Source: G965267185 sp965267185 (GTDB lineage Bacteria; Pseudomonadota; Alphaproteobacteria; UBA6615). From it: a stretch of 64,000 bases of DNA. Under the pieces are notes generated by a model, which did not search any database, was not told the DNA's origin, and saw nothing but the letters and a program-made list of their open reading frames with translations. Position numbers and translations under genes: made by a program. Shown here piece after piece: positions 27,540 to 43,767 of this stretch. The stretch is taken from the NCBI GenBank assembly GCA_965267185.1, contig OZ253937.1, positions 1,860,001-1,924,000 of the forward strand, read 5' to 3'. Numbering within the stretch: position 1 is the first letter of the stretch; each line of letters begins with the position of its first letter.

Positions 27540-28010
27540 CTACCACCGGTAATGCGAGAAGGCCTTATTGGCCTCTGCCATTCGGTGGGTATCCTCCCGC
27601 TTTTTCACGGCGTTGCCGCGGTTCTCCGCCGCGTCCATTAATTCGCGTGACAGCCGCTGCACCATGGTGTTCTCCGAACGACCACGCGCCGCCGCGATAA
27701 GCCAGCGAAACGCCAATGCTTGAGCCCTGCTGGCCCGTACTTCAATCGGTACTTGATAGGTCGCCCCGCCGACGCGGCGCGACCGAACTTCGATTTGCGG
27801 CTTTACGTTCTCGATGGCGTCGTGAAACACCTTGACCGCATCGCTGCCCCCACGCGCCGTAATTTCATCGAACGCGCCGTAAACAATCCGTTCCGCGGCG
27901 GATTTCTTACCGTCGCGCATCACGTTGTTCATGAACTTGCTGACAACCCGGTCGCCATATTTGGGATCCGGTAGAACTTCGCGTTTTTCCGCACGCCGCC
28001 GTCGTGACAT
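27540..28010 (-). CDS. rpsG: 30S ribosomal protein S7
   Basis: The 156-residue protein starts MSRRRRAEKREVLPDPKYGD and contains FMNNVMRDGKKSAAERIVYG and TYQVPIEVRASRAQALAFRW. S7 nucleates assembly of the 16S 3' domain and, in E. coli, represses the str operon. It follows rpsL by 12 bp. Confidence 0.98.
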   Translation of the reverse strand: MSRRRRAEKREVLPDPKYGDRVVSKFMNNVMRDGKKSAAERIVYGAFDEITARGGSDAVKVFHDAIENVKPQIEVRSRRVGGATYQVPIEVRASRAQALAFRWLIAAARGRSENTMVQRLSRELMDAAENRGNAVKKREDTHRMAEANKAFSHYRW

Positions 28011-28022
28011 CTGCCGCGCTCC

Positions 28023-28394
28023 CTATTTCGGCCGTTTGGCGCCGTATTTCGAACGGCGCTGGCGGCGGTCGCCGACACCCTGGGTGTCGAGGGTTCCGCG
28101 GATAATGTGATAGCGGACGCCGGGCAAATCCTTGACGCGTCCCCCGCGGATCATCACGACCGAATGCTCCTGCAGGTTATGGCCTTCGCCGGGAATGTAG
28201 CTGGTAACCTCAAATCCGTTGGTGAGACGCACGCGCGCCACTTTGCGAAGCGCCGAGTTCGGTTTCTTCGGCGTCGTCGTGTAGACGCGGGTGCAAACGC
28301 CGCGCTTCTGCGGACATGCCTCTAGTGCCGGCACTTTGTTGCGCTTAATCGGCGCTTTCCGCGGCTTACGGATTAACTGGTTAATAGTCGGCAT
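28023..28394 (-). CDS. rpsL: 30S ribosomal protein S12
   Basis: This 123-residue protein has TTPKKPNSALRKVARVRLTN and EHSVVMIRGGRVKDLPGVRY. Lys43 and Lys88 (E. coli numbering), the classic streptomycin-resistance sites, are wild type. S12 guards decoding accuracy. It is the first gene of the str operon, downstream of a 200-nt leader and a sigma-70 type promoter (28603-28631). Confidence 0.98.
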   Translation of the reverse strand: MPTINQLIRKPRKAPIKRNKVPALEACPQKRGVCTRVYTTTPKKPNSALRKVARVRLTNGFEVTSYIPGEGHNLQEHSVVMIRGGRVKDLPGVRYHIIRGTLDTQGVGDRRQRRSKYGAKRPK

Positions 28395-28602
28395 CAGCCT
28401 TCCTTATAGTCACTCTGGCCCAATAAACGGGCCCGAACTAGTTCCTGGATACAACACAGCAAACGGAGCAAGACAAACGGTCTTACTCCAACGAGCTCTC
28501 TTCGCCAGCCCGCACGGCGTGTCAGCACTCATATGCCTTTTGCTTGGGGTCGTGTTTAGGCTTACTTGAGACCTACGACCGCCCCCCTACGCAGCGGCGC
28601 GG
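28395..28602 (-). promoter_or_regulatory. Structured leader of the str operon
   Basis: About 200 nt separate the predicted transcription start from rpsL with no convincing ORF. Two hairpins are visible: a 10-bp stem with one G-U pair and a five-base loop (28465-28489) and a 5-bp GC stem (28417-28433) close to the rpsL ribosome-binding site AAGGAAGG. Such a long leader suits autogenous control by a ribosomal protein, but no known motif was matched. Confidence 0.5.
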
Positions 28603-28631
28603 ATACTACTTACGCACCTAACCCCCGTCAA
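28603..28631 (-). promoter_or_regulatory. Sigma-70 type promoter of the str operon
   Basis: On the minus strand TTGACG (28631-28626) and TAGTAT (28608-28603) are separated by exactly 17 bp. It lies between rpoC and rpsL, downstream of a long hairpin, so the str operon can be transcribed separately from rpoBC. Confidence 0.75.
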
Positions 28632-28693
28632 CTAATAATCCTCGCGATTCCGGGGGCTTGCACAACAATTCTTGGTTCGTCACCGAGCTTGTC

Positions 28694-28740
28694 TTTTACT
28701 TCGGCGGCACCCCAAATTCAGATGCCGCCGCAAAGTAAAA
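28694..28740. repeat. Long imperfect hairpin after rpoC
   Basis: TTTTACTT-CGGCGGCA (28694-28709) pairs with TGCCGCCG-CA-AAGTAAAA (28723-28740): 16 bp interrupted by a two-base bulge, with a 13-base loop. It lies about 30 bp after the rpoC stop. On the minus strand the stem ends in AAGTAAAAGAC, so the usual terminator T-run is missing although a T-run precedes the stem. It may block or process rpoC read-through. Confidence 0.6.
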
Positions 28741-28771
28741 AAACGACCCGGCGTCCTCGCATATTAACCCT

Positions 28772-33136
<4,365 letters not shown>

Positions 33137-33191
33137 GAAATTACTCCTGCTAGAAGTTCAGCTCGTGTTCCCAAAGACAATCGTTTGAACG

Positions 33192-37352
<4,161 letters not shown>

Positions 37353-37501
37353 CAACTGCCCTCTTTCATGCGTCTGTCGACGCTCTGCGGTTTAAACCCG
37401 ACGCCAGGGCTTCCCCAAAAATCTCGAGGAGCCTGGGTAATTATTCTCTCTCACCGTCATGGCCCGGATATCCGTACCGACGATGCTTAAATGTCGGCGG
37501 T

Positions 37502-37535
37502 GGACCGGAACGCGGGATAACGCGCGTTCCGGTCC
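37502..37535. repeat. Perfect 13-bp inverted repeat between rplL and rpoB
   Basis: GGACCGGAACGCG (37502-37514) and CGCGTTCCGGTCC (37523-37535) are perfect complements around an eight-base loop. It begins about 26 bp after the rplL stop. No T-tract follows on the minus strand. The position matches the E. coli attenuator and RNase III cleavage region that reduces rpoBC expression relative to rplJL. Confidence 0.75.
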
Positions 37536-37561
37536 GGCCGATACTTTATTGCAGCGCGAGG

Positions 37562-37942
37562 CTATTTGACTTCGACCGTCGCGCCGGCTTCTTCCAACTT
37601 AGACTTGATCTCATCGGCCTCTTCTTTGGAGACGCCTTCCTTAACGGGTTTCGGCGCCCCTTCGACCAAGTCCTTGGCTTCCTTCAAACCAAGTCCGGTC
37701 AAGCCACGAACTTCCTTAATAACGTTGATCTTCTTGTCACCGAAACTGGCGAGAATAACGTCGAACTCCGACTGCTCTTCAGCACCGCCAGCGTCACCGC
37801 CGGCTGCCGGAGCCGCTGCAGCAACCGCGACGGGTGCTGCGGCGCTAACGCCCCACTTTTCTTCGAGCAGTTTCGACAACTCGGCAGCCTCGATAACCGT
37901 GAGGTTGCTGAGGTCGTCGACCATTTTTTCCAGATCTGCCAT
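37562..37942 (-). CDS. rplL: 50S ribosomal protein L7/L12
   Basis: This 126-residue protein has an N-terminal dimerisation helix (MADLEKMVDDLSNLTVIEAA), an Ala-rich hinge (about residues 36-55) and the C-terminal factor-binding domain KINVIKEVRGLTGLGLKEAK, LVEGAPKPVKEGVSK. L7/L12 recruits translation GTPases as several dimers on L10. It follows rplJ by 46 bp. Confidence 0.98.
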   Translation of the reverse strand: MADLEKMVDDLSNLTVIEAAELSKLLEEKWGVSAAAPVAVAAAAPAAGGDAGGAEEQSEFDVILASFGDKKINVIKEVRGLTGLGLKEAKDLVEGAPKPVKEGVSKEEADEIKSKLEEAGATVEVK

Positions 37943-37988
37943 TTCTCTTTGCTCCTGAGACTAAACGATATGCTTTGACGGGACCGGC

Positions 37989-38507
37989 TTACGCAGCATC
38001 CCCTTGTTCGGCATGGGCTGAGACAACTCGCGCCAACTGCCCCGCCGGCGCCTGCAGCACACCGGCGACCTTCGTCGCAGGCGAGTTGAGCAAGCCAACG
38101 AGCTTGCCCCGCAGTTCGTCGAGCGAGGGCAATGTGGCGAGCGCCTTGACGCCGGCTTCATCGAGCCGGTTTTCCGCCATGGCACCGCCGATAACGACGA
38201 GCTTGTCATTGTCCTTCGAAAAATTGACAGCTACGCGCGCCGCCGCCACGGGGTCGTCGGAATACGCGATGGCCGTCGGCCCCTCGAAAAGATCTGAGAT
38301 CCCTTCATAGGGGGTGCCAACAAGGGCGAGTTTTACGAGCCGGTTTTTCGTCACTTTAAAGCTGGCGCCAGCCTCACGCATTTGGCGGCGTAAATCTGTG
38401 CTCTCCGCCACCGTGAGTCCGGATTGCTGCGTCACCACAACCAGGGTGGCATCCGCAAACGCTCCGTTGAGCTCGCCGACCAGCTCTTCTTTTCTAGCTC
38501 GGTCCAC
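37989..38507 (-). CDS. rplJ: 50S ribosomal protein L10
   Basis: The 172-residue protein starts at a GTG (MDRARKEELVGELNGAF) and contains RRQMREAGASFKVTKNRLVK and FEGPTAIAYSDDPVAAARV. L10 forms the base of the stalk and with L12 represses its own mRNA. The 294-bp upstream spacer contains an L10-leader-like structure (38646-38727). Confidence 0.97.
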   Translation of the reverse strand: MDRARKEELVGELNGAFADATLVVVTQQSGLTVAESTDLRRQMREAGASFKVTKNRLVKLALVGTPYEGISDLFEGPTAIAYSDDPVAAARVAVNFSKDNDKLVVIGGAMAENRLDEAGVKALATLPSLDELRGKLVGLLNSPATKVAGVLQAPAGQLARVVSAHAEQGDAA

Positions 38508-38591
38508 TTACCGTCTCCGCAATTTGGCGCGCCCAAAAACCAACGGACGCACCGGCTGCAATTTGGTTCCCCGCGAATGCGCGAAACCGCT

Positions 38592-38634
38592 ACTCCTGCC
38601 CCAGGAGCCGAGGCACCCGGCAACGAAGCCGGGG
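38592..38634. repeat. Two hairpins between the L10 leader and rplJ
   Basis: CTCCTG (38593-38598) pairs with CAGGAG (38602-38607) and CCCGGC (38616-38621) pairs with GCCGGG (38628-38633), both perfect with short loops. They lie between the leader core and the rplJ start and may form alternative structures for repression. Confidence 0.5.
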
Positions 38635-38645
38635 CAATCTCTTCT

Positions 38646-38727
38646 CCTGTCTATGCAGGGCCGCTGCGCAAACCAGCGATTAAGCCTTCCAGGTAAAACC
38701 CTTCGGGCGCCTGCAGTCTCGGACAGG
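38646..38727 (-). promoter_or_regulatory. Ribosomal protein L10 leader (autoregulatory RNA)
   Basis: On the minus strand CCTGTCC-GAGA-CTGCAGG opens the element and CCTGCATAGACAGG closes it, so CTGTC/GACAG and CTGCAGG/CCTGCA stems bracket an internal region with GGCGCCCGAAGGG. This arrangement and its place before rplJ match the known L10 leader, where L10(L12)4 binds to repress rplJL translation. Boundaries are by eye. Confidence 0.7.
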
Positions 38728-38801
38728 TCAGACCGGATCGTTACTAAACCCGGCCCTTCCACCGCCGCCACTCTCGTCGCGGCGATAAAACGAATGCGGG
38801 G

Positions 38802-39515
38802 CTATCCCGCCGCTGCAGGGCTGGTCGGCAGCGTCGATACGTCGATGCGCACGCCCGGCCCCATTGTTGAACTCATTGCCATTTTTTTCAGATAGGCCCC
38901 CTTAACGCCGCTCGGTTTGGCACGCAAAATAGCGTCCAGCAGCGCAGAGACATTCTGTTCCAACTGTTCTTCGGTGAAGCTGGCCTTGCCAACACCGGCA
39001 TGAACGATGCCCTGTTTCTCGACACGGAACTGAACTTCCCCGCCCTTCGCGCTGGCAACGGCTTCGCCAACGTCGTTGGTCACCGTTCCCAGCTTGGGGT
39101 TCGGCATCAGCCCGCGCGGCCCCAAAATCTTACCGAGGCGCCCGACCACGGCCATCATGTCAGGGGTCGCAATAACGCGGTCAAAATCCATTTCCCCGTT
39201 CTGCACGCGCTCGGCGAGATCGTCAGCGCCCACCACATCGGCTCCGGCGGCTTGCGCCTCTTCGGCTTTCGCATCCTTGGCAAAGACCGCAACGCGGACC
39301 GGCTTGCCCGTACCATTGGGCAACGCCACCACACCGCGAATATTTTGGTCGGCGTGCCGTGGATCGACGTTCAAGTTGATCGCCAACTCAACGGTTTCAT
39401 CGAATTTCGATACCGCATGCTCTTTGACGATCCGGATCGCATCTTCGACCGACACCTGATTGGTCGGATCAACCTTTTCGCGCGCAGCGCGCGTTCGTTT
39501 GCTTAGTCGCGCCAT
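38802..39515 (-). CDS. rplA: 50S ribosomal protein L1
   Basis: The 237-residue protein has KFDETVELAINLNVDPRHAD, ATPDMMAVVGRLGKILGPRG and LMPNPKLGTVTNDV, the L1 rRNA-binding signature. L1 forms the E-site stalk and in E. coli represses rplKA. It follows rplK by two bases. Confidence 0.98.
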   Translation of the reverse strand: MARLSKRTRAAREKVDPTNQVSVEDAIRIVKEHAVSKFDETVELAINLNVDPRHADQNIRGVVALPNGTGKPVRVAVFAKDAKAEEAQAAGADVVGADDLAERVQNGEMDFDRVIATPDMMAVVGRLGKILGPRGLMPNPKLGTVTNDVGEAVASAKGGEVQFRVEKQGIVHAGVGKASFTEEQLEQNVSALLDAILRAKPSGVKGAYLKKMAMSSTMGPGVRIDVSTLPTSPAAAG

Positions 39516-39517
39516 CG

Positions 39518-39946
39518 CTACCCCACCACCTCAAGACCCATGGAACGGGCCGTGCCCATAATCATCAGGGTCGCTGCGTCTATATCGTTGGCGTTCAGGT
39601 CGACCATCTTGCGCTCGGCGATCTCCTGACACTGCGCCCGGCTCACACGTCCGGCCACCTCGCGGCCGGCCTCGCCGCTGCCCTTGTCGAGCTTTGCCGC
39701 CTTCTTCAAGTAGTAGCTCGCCGGCGGCGTTTTTGTGACAAACGAGAATGATTTGTCCTGGTAAACCGTAATGACCGTGGGGATCGGTGCATTTTGCTCC
39801 AAATCCTGGGTTGCGGCGTTGAACGCCTTACAGAATTCCATAATGTTGAGGCCCGCCTGACCCAGCGCCGGACCCACCGGCGGCGACGGATTTGCCGCCG
39901 CAGCCGGAATCTCCAGCTTGACGTAGCCTTCTATCTTCTTCGCCAT
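39518..39946 (-). CDS. rplK: 50S ribosomal protein L11
   Basis: The 142-residue protein contains GYVKLEIPAAAANPSPPVGP, ALGQAGLNIMEFCKAFNAAT and VTKTPPASYYLKKAAKLDKG. L11 builds the GTPase-associated centre and triggers RelA. The 101-bp upstream spacer holds a GCCGGC inverted repeat (40016-40034). Confidence 0.98.
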   Translation of the reverse strand: MAKKIEGYVKLEIPAAAANPSPPVGPALGQAGLNIMEFCKAFNAATQDLEQNAPIPTVITVYQDKSFSFVTKTPPASYYLKKAAKLDKGSGEAGREVAGRVSRAQCQEIAERKMVDLNANDIDAATLMIMGTARSMGLEVVG

Positions 39947-40015
39947 ACTCCACCCTTCCTTCTACGAGGGTTCGCGGTACGACAGCCCATGGTCTTTCGA
40001 GCCCATCTCCCGCGC

Positions 40016-40034
40016 GCCGGCAACACCCGCCGGC
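40016..40034. repeat. GCCGGC inverted repeat between nusG and rplK
   Basis: Two copies of the self-complementary GCCGGC (40016-40021, 40029-40034) with a seven-base spacer can form a hairpin 13 bp after the nusG stop. It may form part of the rplKA leader; I could not match the known L1-binding motif. Confidence 0.4.
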
Positions 40035-40047
40035 AAATATGCCAAGC

Positions 40048-40578
40048 CTAGAGTTTCTCGACCTGACCGTACTCAAGCTCGACCGGTGTTGACCGGCCGA
40101 AAATCGATACCGAAACCTTCAACCGGGCGCGTTCCTCATCAACGTCTTCAACCTGTCCGTTAAAAGACTGGAACGGCCCGTCATTTACCCGCACCTCTTC
40201 ACCAATTTCGAAGGTCACCGACGGTTTCGGCCGTTCGACGCCCTCCTTCACCTGGTGCAGAATCCGGTCCGCCTCGGACTGGCTAATGGGAACCGGCTTG
40301 TTGCCCGCCCCGAGAAAGCCCGTCACCTTCGGCGTGTTTTTCACCAGATGATAACTGTCCTCATTCAGTTCCATTTTCACCAGCACGTAGCCGGGAAAGA
40401 ACTTGCGCTCCGAGTTCACTTTGCTGCCGCGGCGCATTTCGACCACTTCTTCGGTCGGCACGAGAATTTCGTCGAACAGGTCTTCCATACCCTTCACAAC
40501 CGACTGCTCCTGCAGCGATTGCGCGACTTTCTTCTCGAAGCCGGAATAGGCATGAACGACGTACCACTGCATCGTCAT
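40048..40578 (-). CDS. nusG: Transcription termination/antitermination factor NusG
   Basis: The 176-residue protein has the NGN domain (MTMQWYVVHAYSGFEKKVAQ, FPGYVLVKMELNEDSYHLVK) and the C-terminal KOW domain (EEVRVNDGPFQSFNGQVEDV). NusG couples RNA polymerase with Rho or S10. It follows secE by six bases. Confidence 0.98.
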   Translation of the reverse strand: MTMQWYVVHAYSGFEKKVAQSLQEQSVVKGMEDLFDEILVPTEEVVEMRRGSKVNSERKFFPGYVLVKMELNEDSYHLVKNTPKVTGFLGAGNKPVPISQSEADRILHQVKEGVERPKPSVTFEIGEEVRVNDGPFQSFNGQVEDVDEERARLKVSVSIFGRSTPVELEYGQVEKL

Positions 40579-40584
40579 TGTTAA

Positions 40585-40782
40585 TTAGCCTCCGACCGAC
40601 AAAGCTAGCTGCACCAACCACGCCAAGACGATATCGACTGCGAAAAAGAAAAGCGCAGCGATCGCCACCATTATGAAAACCATGATTACCGACTGAGTCG
40701 TCTCCTTGCGGGTCGGCCAGGTGACCTTGCCAACTTCCTGGCGCACCTGCCGAACGAACTCACCAACCGATGGTTTTGCCAT
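40585..40782 (-). CDS. secE: Protein translocase subunit SecE
   Basis: Starting at MAKPSVGEFVRQVRQEVGKV (40782) it is a 65-residue single-membrane-span protein with the conserved WPTRKETTQSVIMVFIMVA. The longer frame to 40821 adds 13 residues with no family support. SecE clamps SecY. It lies directly after tRNA-Trp, an arrangement widespread in bacteria. Confidence 0.96.
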   Translation of the reverse strand: MAKPSVGEFVRQVRQEVGKVTWPTRKETTQSVIMVFIMVAIAALFFFAVDIVLAWLVQLALSVGG

Positions 40783-40839
40783 TCTGTACTTTCTTTGAAC
40801 CTGTACTTGTCCTACCGGCAAGCTATGTAGTCATTTGGC

Positions 40840-40915
40840 TGGCAGGAGTGGAGGGACTCGAACCCGCAACCCCCGGTTTTGGAGACCGGTGCTCTACCAA
40901 TTGAGCTACACTCCT
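40840..40915 (-). tRNA. tRNA-Trp (CCA anticodon)
   Basis: The minus strand reads AGGAGTGTAGCTCAATTGGT at the 5' end, an anticodon loop CTCCAAA with anticodon CCA, the T-loop GGTTCGAGTCC, and an acceptor end CACTCCT-G-CCA. The CCA end is encoded. It stands between tuf copy 2 and secE. Confidence 0.95.
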
Positions 40916-40953
40916 AGCATTCCGGCCAATTCGATATGTTGCCGTTCTAACCA

Positions 40954-42154
<1,201 letters not shown>

Positions 42155-42243
42155 CATGCGTTGCGTTGCGTTCTGGCTGGCAGCGCCAACCCCTAAACCT
42201 TCATCTTCAAACCGGCTGAGCTGCCCTTGCTCGGCCCCTTAAC

Positions 42244-42317
42244 TGGAGCGGGTGAGGGGAATCGAACCCCCGTCGTAAGCTTGGAAGGCTTCTGCTCTAC
42301 CATTGAGCTACACCCGC
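42244..42317 (-). tRNA. tRNA-Gly (TCC anticodon)
   Basis: The minus strand begins GCGGGTGTAGCTCAATGGTA, has anticodon loop CTTCCAA (TCC), T-loop GGTTCGATTCC and ends CACCCGC-T-CCA with the CCA encoded. It lies about 100 bp upstream of tuf copy 2 and 142 bp after tRNA-Tyr. Confidence 0.95.
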
Positions 42318-42459
42318 AAAGACGTGTTGTTCGATTGCTCAGAATTGCCGCCCGTTACTCCGTTCTTGCCCGTTTTCCGCACTTTTCGGCGTAAGTGCAT
42401 GGTCGCCGCAGGCACATTCTTCACTCTCGTTCGATGCCGCCGGGCACTAAGAGGTAGAA

Positions 42460-42544
42460 TGGTGGAGGGGGTTGGATTCGAACCAACGTAGGCATAGCCA
42501 ACGGATTTACAGTCCGCCCCTTTTAACCACTCAGGCACCCCTCC
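42460..42544 (-). tRNA. tRNA-Tyr (GTA anticodon)
   Basis: The minus strand begins GGAGGGGTGCCTGAGTGGTT, has anticodon loop CTGTAAA (GTA), a long variable arm as expected of a class II tRNA, T-loop GGTTCGAATCC and ends CCCCTCC-A-CCA with encoded CCA. It is the first RNA of the tRNA-tuf-secE transcript. Confidence 0.95.
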
Positions 42545-42609
42545 GTTTGCCAAACGCATTTGTCCAGCAGCAAACGCGCCGTTCGCCATTGGCGACGGCC
42601 GCGCCGCGA

Positions 42610-42637
42610 AATATCTGGATTTCTTAACGACTGTCAA
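42610..42637 (-). promoter_or_regulatory. Promoter of the tRNA-Tyr/tRNA-Gly/tuf transcript
   Basis: A perfect TTGACA (42637-42632 on the minus strand) is followed after 16 bp by GATATT (42615-42610), with a GC-rich discriminator GCGGCGCGGCC as is usual for stringently controlled stable RNA promoters. The predicted start is about 55 bp before tRNA-Tyr. Confidence 0.75.
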
Positions 42638-42731
42638 CCGCTAATCGGCGTAAACCGGTGTAAAGCGTACACATTTTTGTATTTGCCGGCCCTGAAATGC
42701 GCAAATCGGCAACTTGTGCCGCCGACAGCAC

Positions 42732-42737
42732 TATAAT
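42732..42737 (+). promoter_or_regulatory. Perfect -10 hexamer just upstream of rlmB
   Basis: TATAAT occurs 14 bp before the rlmB ATG. No good -35 element lies at the right distance. If it is used, the transcript would start about 8 nt before the ATG, nearly leaderless. Confidence 0.4.
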
Positions 42738-42751
42738 AGGTAAGGTCGGCC

Positions 42752-43555
42752 ATGGCCCGCCGCAAGACCCCGCCCTCCCGTCACGGACGGCGTAAAAGCA
42801 AAAAATCGCGTCCATCCGGTTCATCGGCATGGCTATACGGCATGCACACGGTGTCGGCCGTGCTGGCCAATCCGGCGCGGCGATATTCGCGCATTCTTGT
42901 GAGCGATCCGGATATAGCAACGCGAATCGCGGCGGCGGTGAGTCCCGACGCTAAGCTTGAAAAGATATCGCGGGACGACATCGAGGCGGTATTGCCCGAT
43001 GGCGCCGTCCATCAAAACATCGCCGTGCTGGCCGAACCGCTGGCATCGGTCTCCCTGGAAGATATCTGCGATCGGATAAACGGCCAGTCCGAAGTGCGAA
43101 TCGTCGTGCTCGACCAAGTAACCGATCCCCATAACATCGGCGCCATCCTCCGCACCGCCGCGGCTTTCGGGGCAAGCGCGATGGTCGTTCAAGACCGGCA
43201 CACACCGCCGGTAACTGGGGTTTTGGCAAAAGCGGCCTCGGGTGGCCTGGAACACTGCCCCATCGTGCGCGTGACCAACCTGGCGCGCGCTCTCGAGATC
43301 CTCAAACGCGCGGGGGTGTGGTGTATCGGCCTCGACAGCGCAGCGCCACAATCCCTACAGGATGCAAGGGTGGACGGTCCGGTTGCGCTGGTGCTGGGCG
43401 CCGAAGGCGGCGGTCTGCGGCGCCTGACCCGGGATATGTGCGATGTCATCGCCCGTATCCCCCACGCCGAAGCGCCCGCCAGTTTGAACGTCTCCAATGC
43501 GGCGGCCGTTGCACTCTACGAGATTGCCCGATCTGCGGGTGATGCGGACAGTTAG
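42752..43555 (+). CDS. rlmB: 23S rRNA (guanosine-2'-O-)-methyltransferase RlmB (SpoU/TrmH family)
   Basis: This 267-residue protein has a basic N-terminal tail, the substrate-binding domain opening SSAWLYGMHTVSAVLANPAR, and the SPOUT motifs: NIGAILRTAAAFGAS (motif 1), ALVLGAEGGGLRRL (motif 2) and PASLNVSNAAAVALYEIAR (motif 3). It methylates the ribose of a conserved guanosine in domain V of 23S rRNA. It is divergent from the tRNA-tuf transcript, a common alphaproteobacterial arrangement. Confidence 0.9.
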   Translation: MARRKTPPSRHGRRKSKKSRPSGSSAWLYGMHTVSAVLANPARRYSRILVSDPDIATRIAAAVSPDAKLEKISRDDIEAVLPDGAVHQNIAVLAEPLASVSLEDICDRINGQSEVRIVVLDQVTDPHNIGAILRTAAAFGASAMVVQDRHTPPVTGVLAKAASGGLEHCPIVRVTNLARALEILKRAGVWCIGLDSAAPQSLQDARVDGPVALVLGAEGGGLRRLTRDMCDVIARIPHAEAPASLNVSNAAAVALYEIARSAGDADS

Positions 43556-43609
43556 TGCAAGAATACGAGCACGTTTAACCTCGGCTACCCCAGTTTGGCG
43601 CGACTTTCG

Positions 43610-43638
43610 TTGACGCGGTCAATATTCCCGGCTATTGC
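43610..43638 (+). promoter_or_regulatory. Candidate promoter of tRNA-Thr
   Basis: TTGACG (43610-43615) and TATTGC (43633-43638) are 17 bp apart, ending about 29 bp before tRNA-Thr. The -35 lies in a perfect small palindrome TTGAC-GCG-GTCAA (43610-43622). The -10 is poor. Confidence 0.45.
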
Positions 43639-43666
43639 CGTCTATCAATCGCCATCGCGGCACAGA

Positions 43667-43742
43667 GCCGGCTTAGCTCAGTTGGTAGAGCGGCTGATTT
43701 GTAATCAGTAGGTCGGGGGTTCGAATCCTCCAGCCGGCACCA
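43667..43742 (+). tRNA. tRNA-Thr (TGT anticodon)
   Basis: The sequence begins GCCGGCTTAGCTCAGTTGGT, has anticodon loop ATTTGTAA (TGT), T-loop GGTTCGAATCC and ends AGCCGGC-A-CCA with encoded CCA. A TTTTT run follows directly and may help to end transcription. It is on the opposite strand from, and about 1.1 kb away from, the tRNA-Tyr/Gly pair. Confidence 0.95.
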
Positions 43743-43767
43743 TTTTTGGGTTCGGTAGGGTCCTGTC

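Noticed and set aside
39947..40047. L1-binding leader motif before rplK
   Set aside because: A GCCGGC hairpin and a GATGGGCTCGAAAGACC stretch are present, but I could not build the bulged L1 site with confidence.
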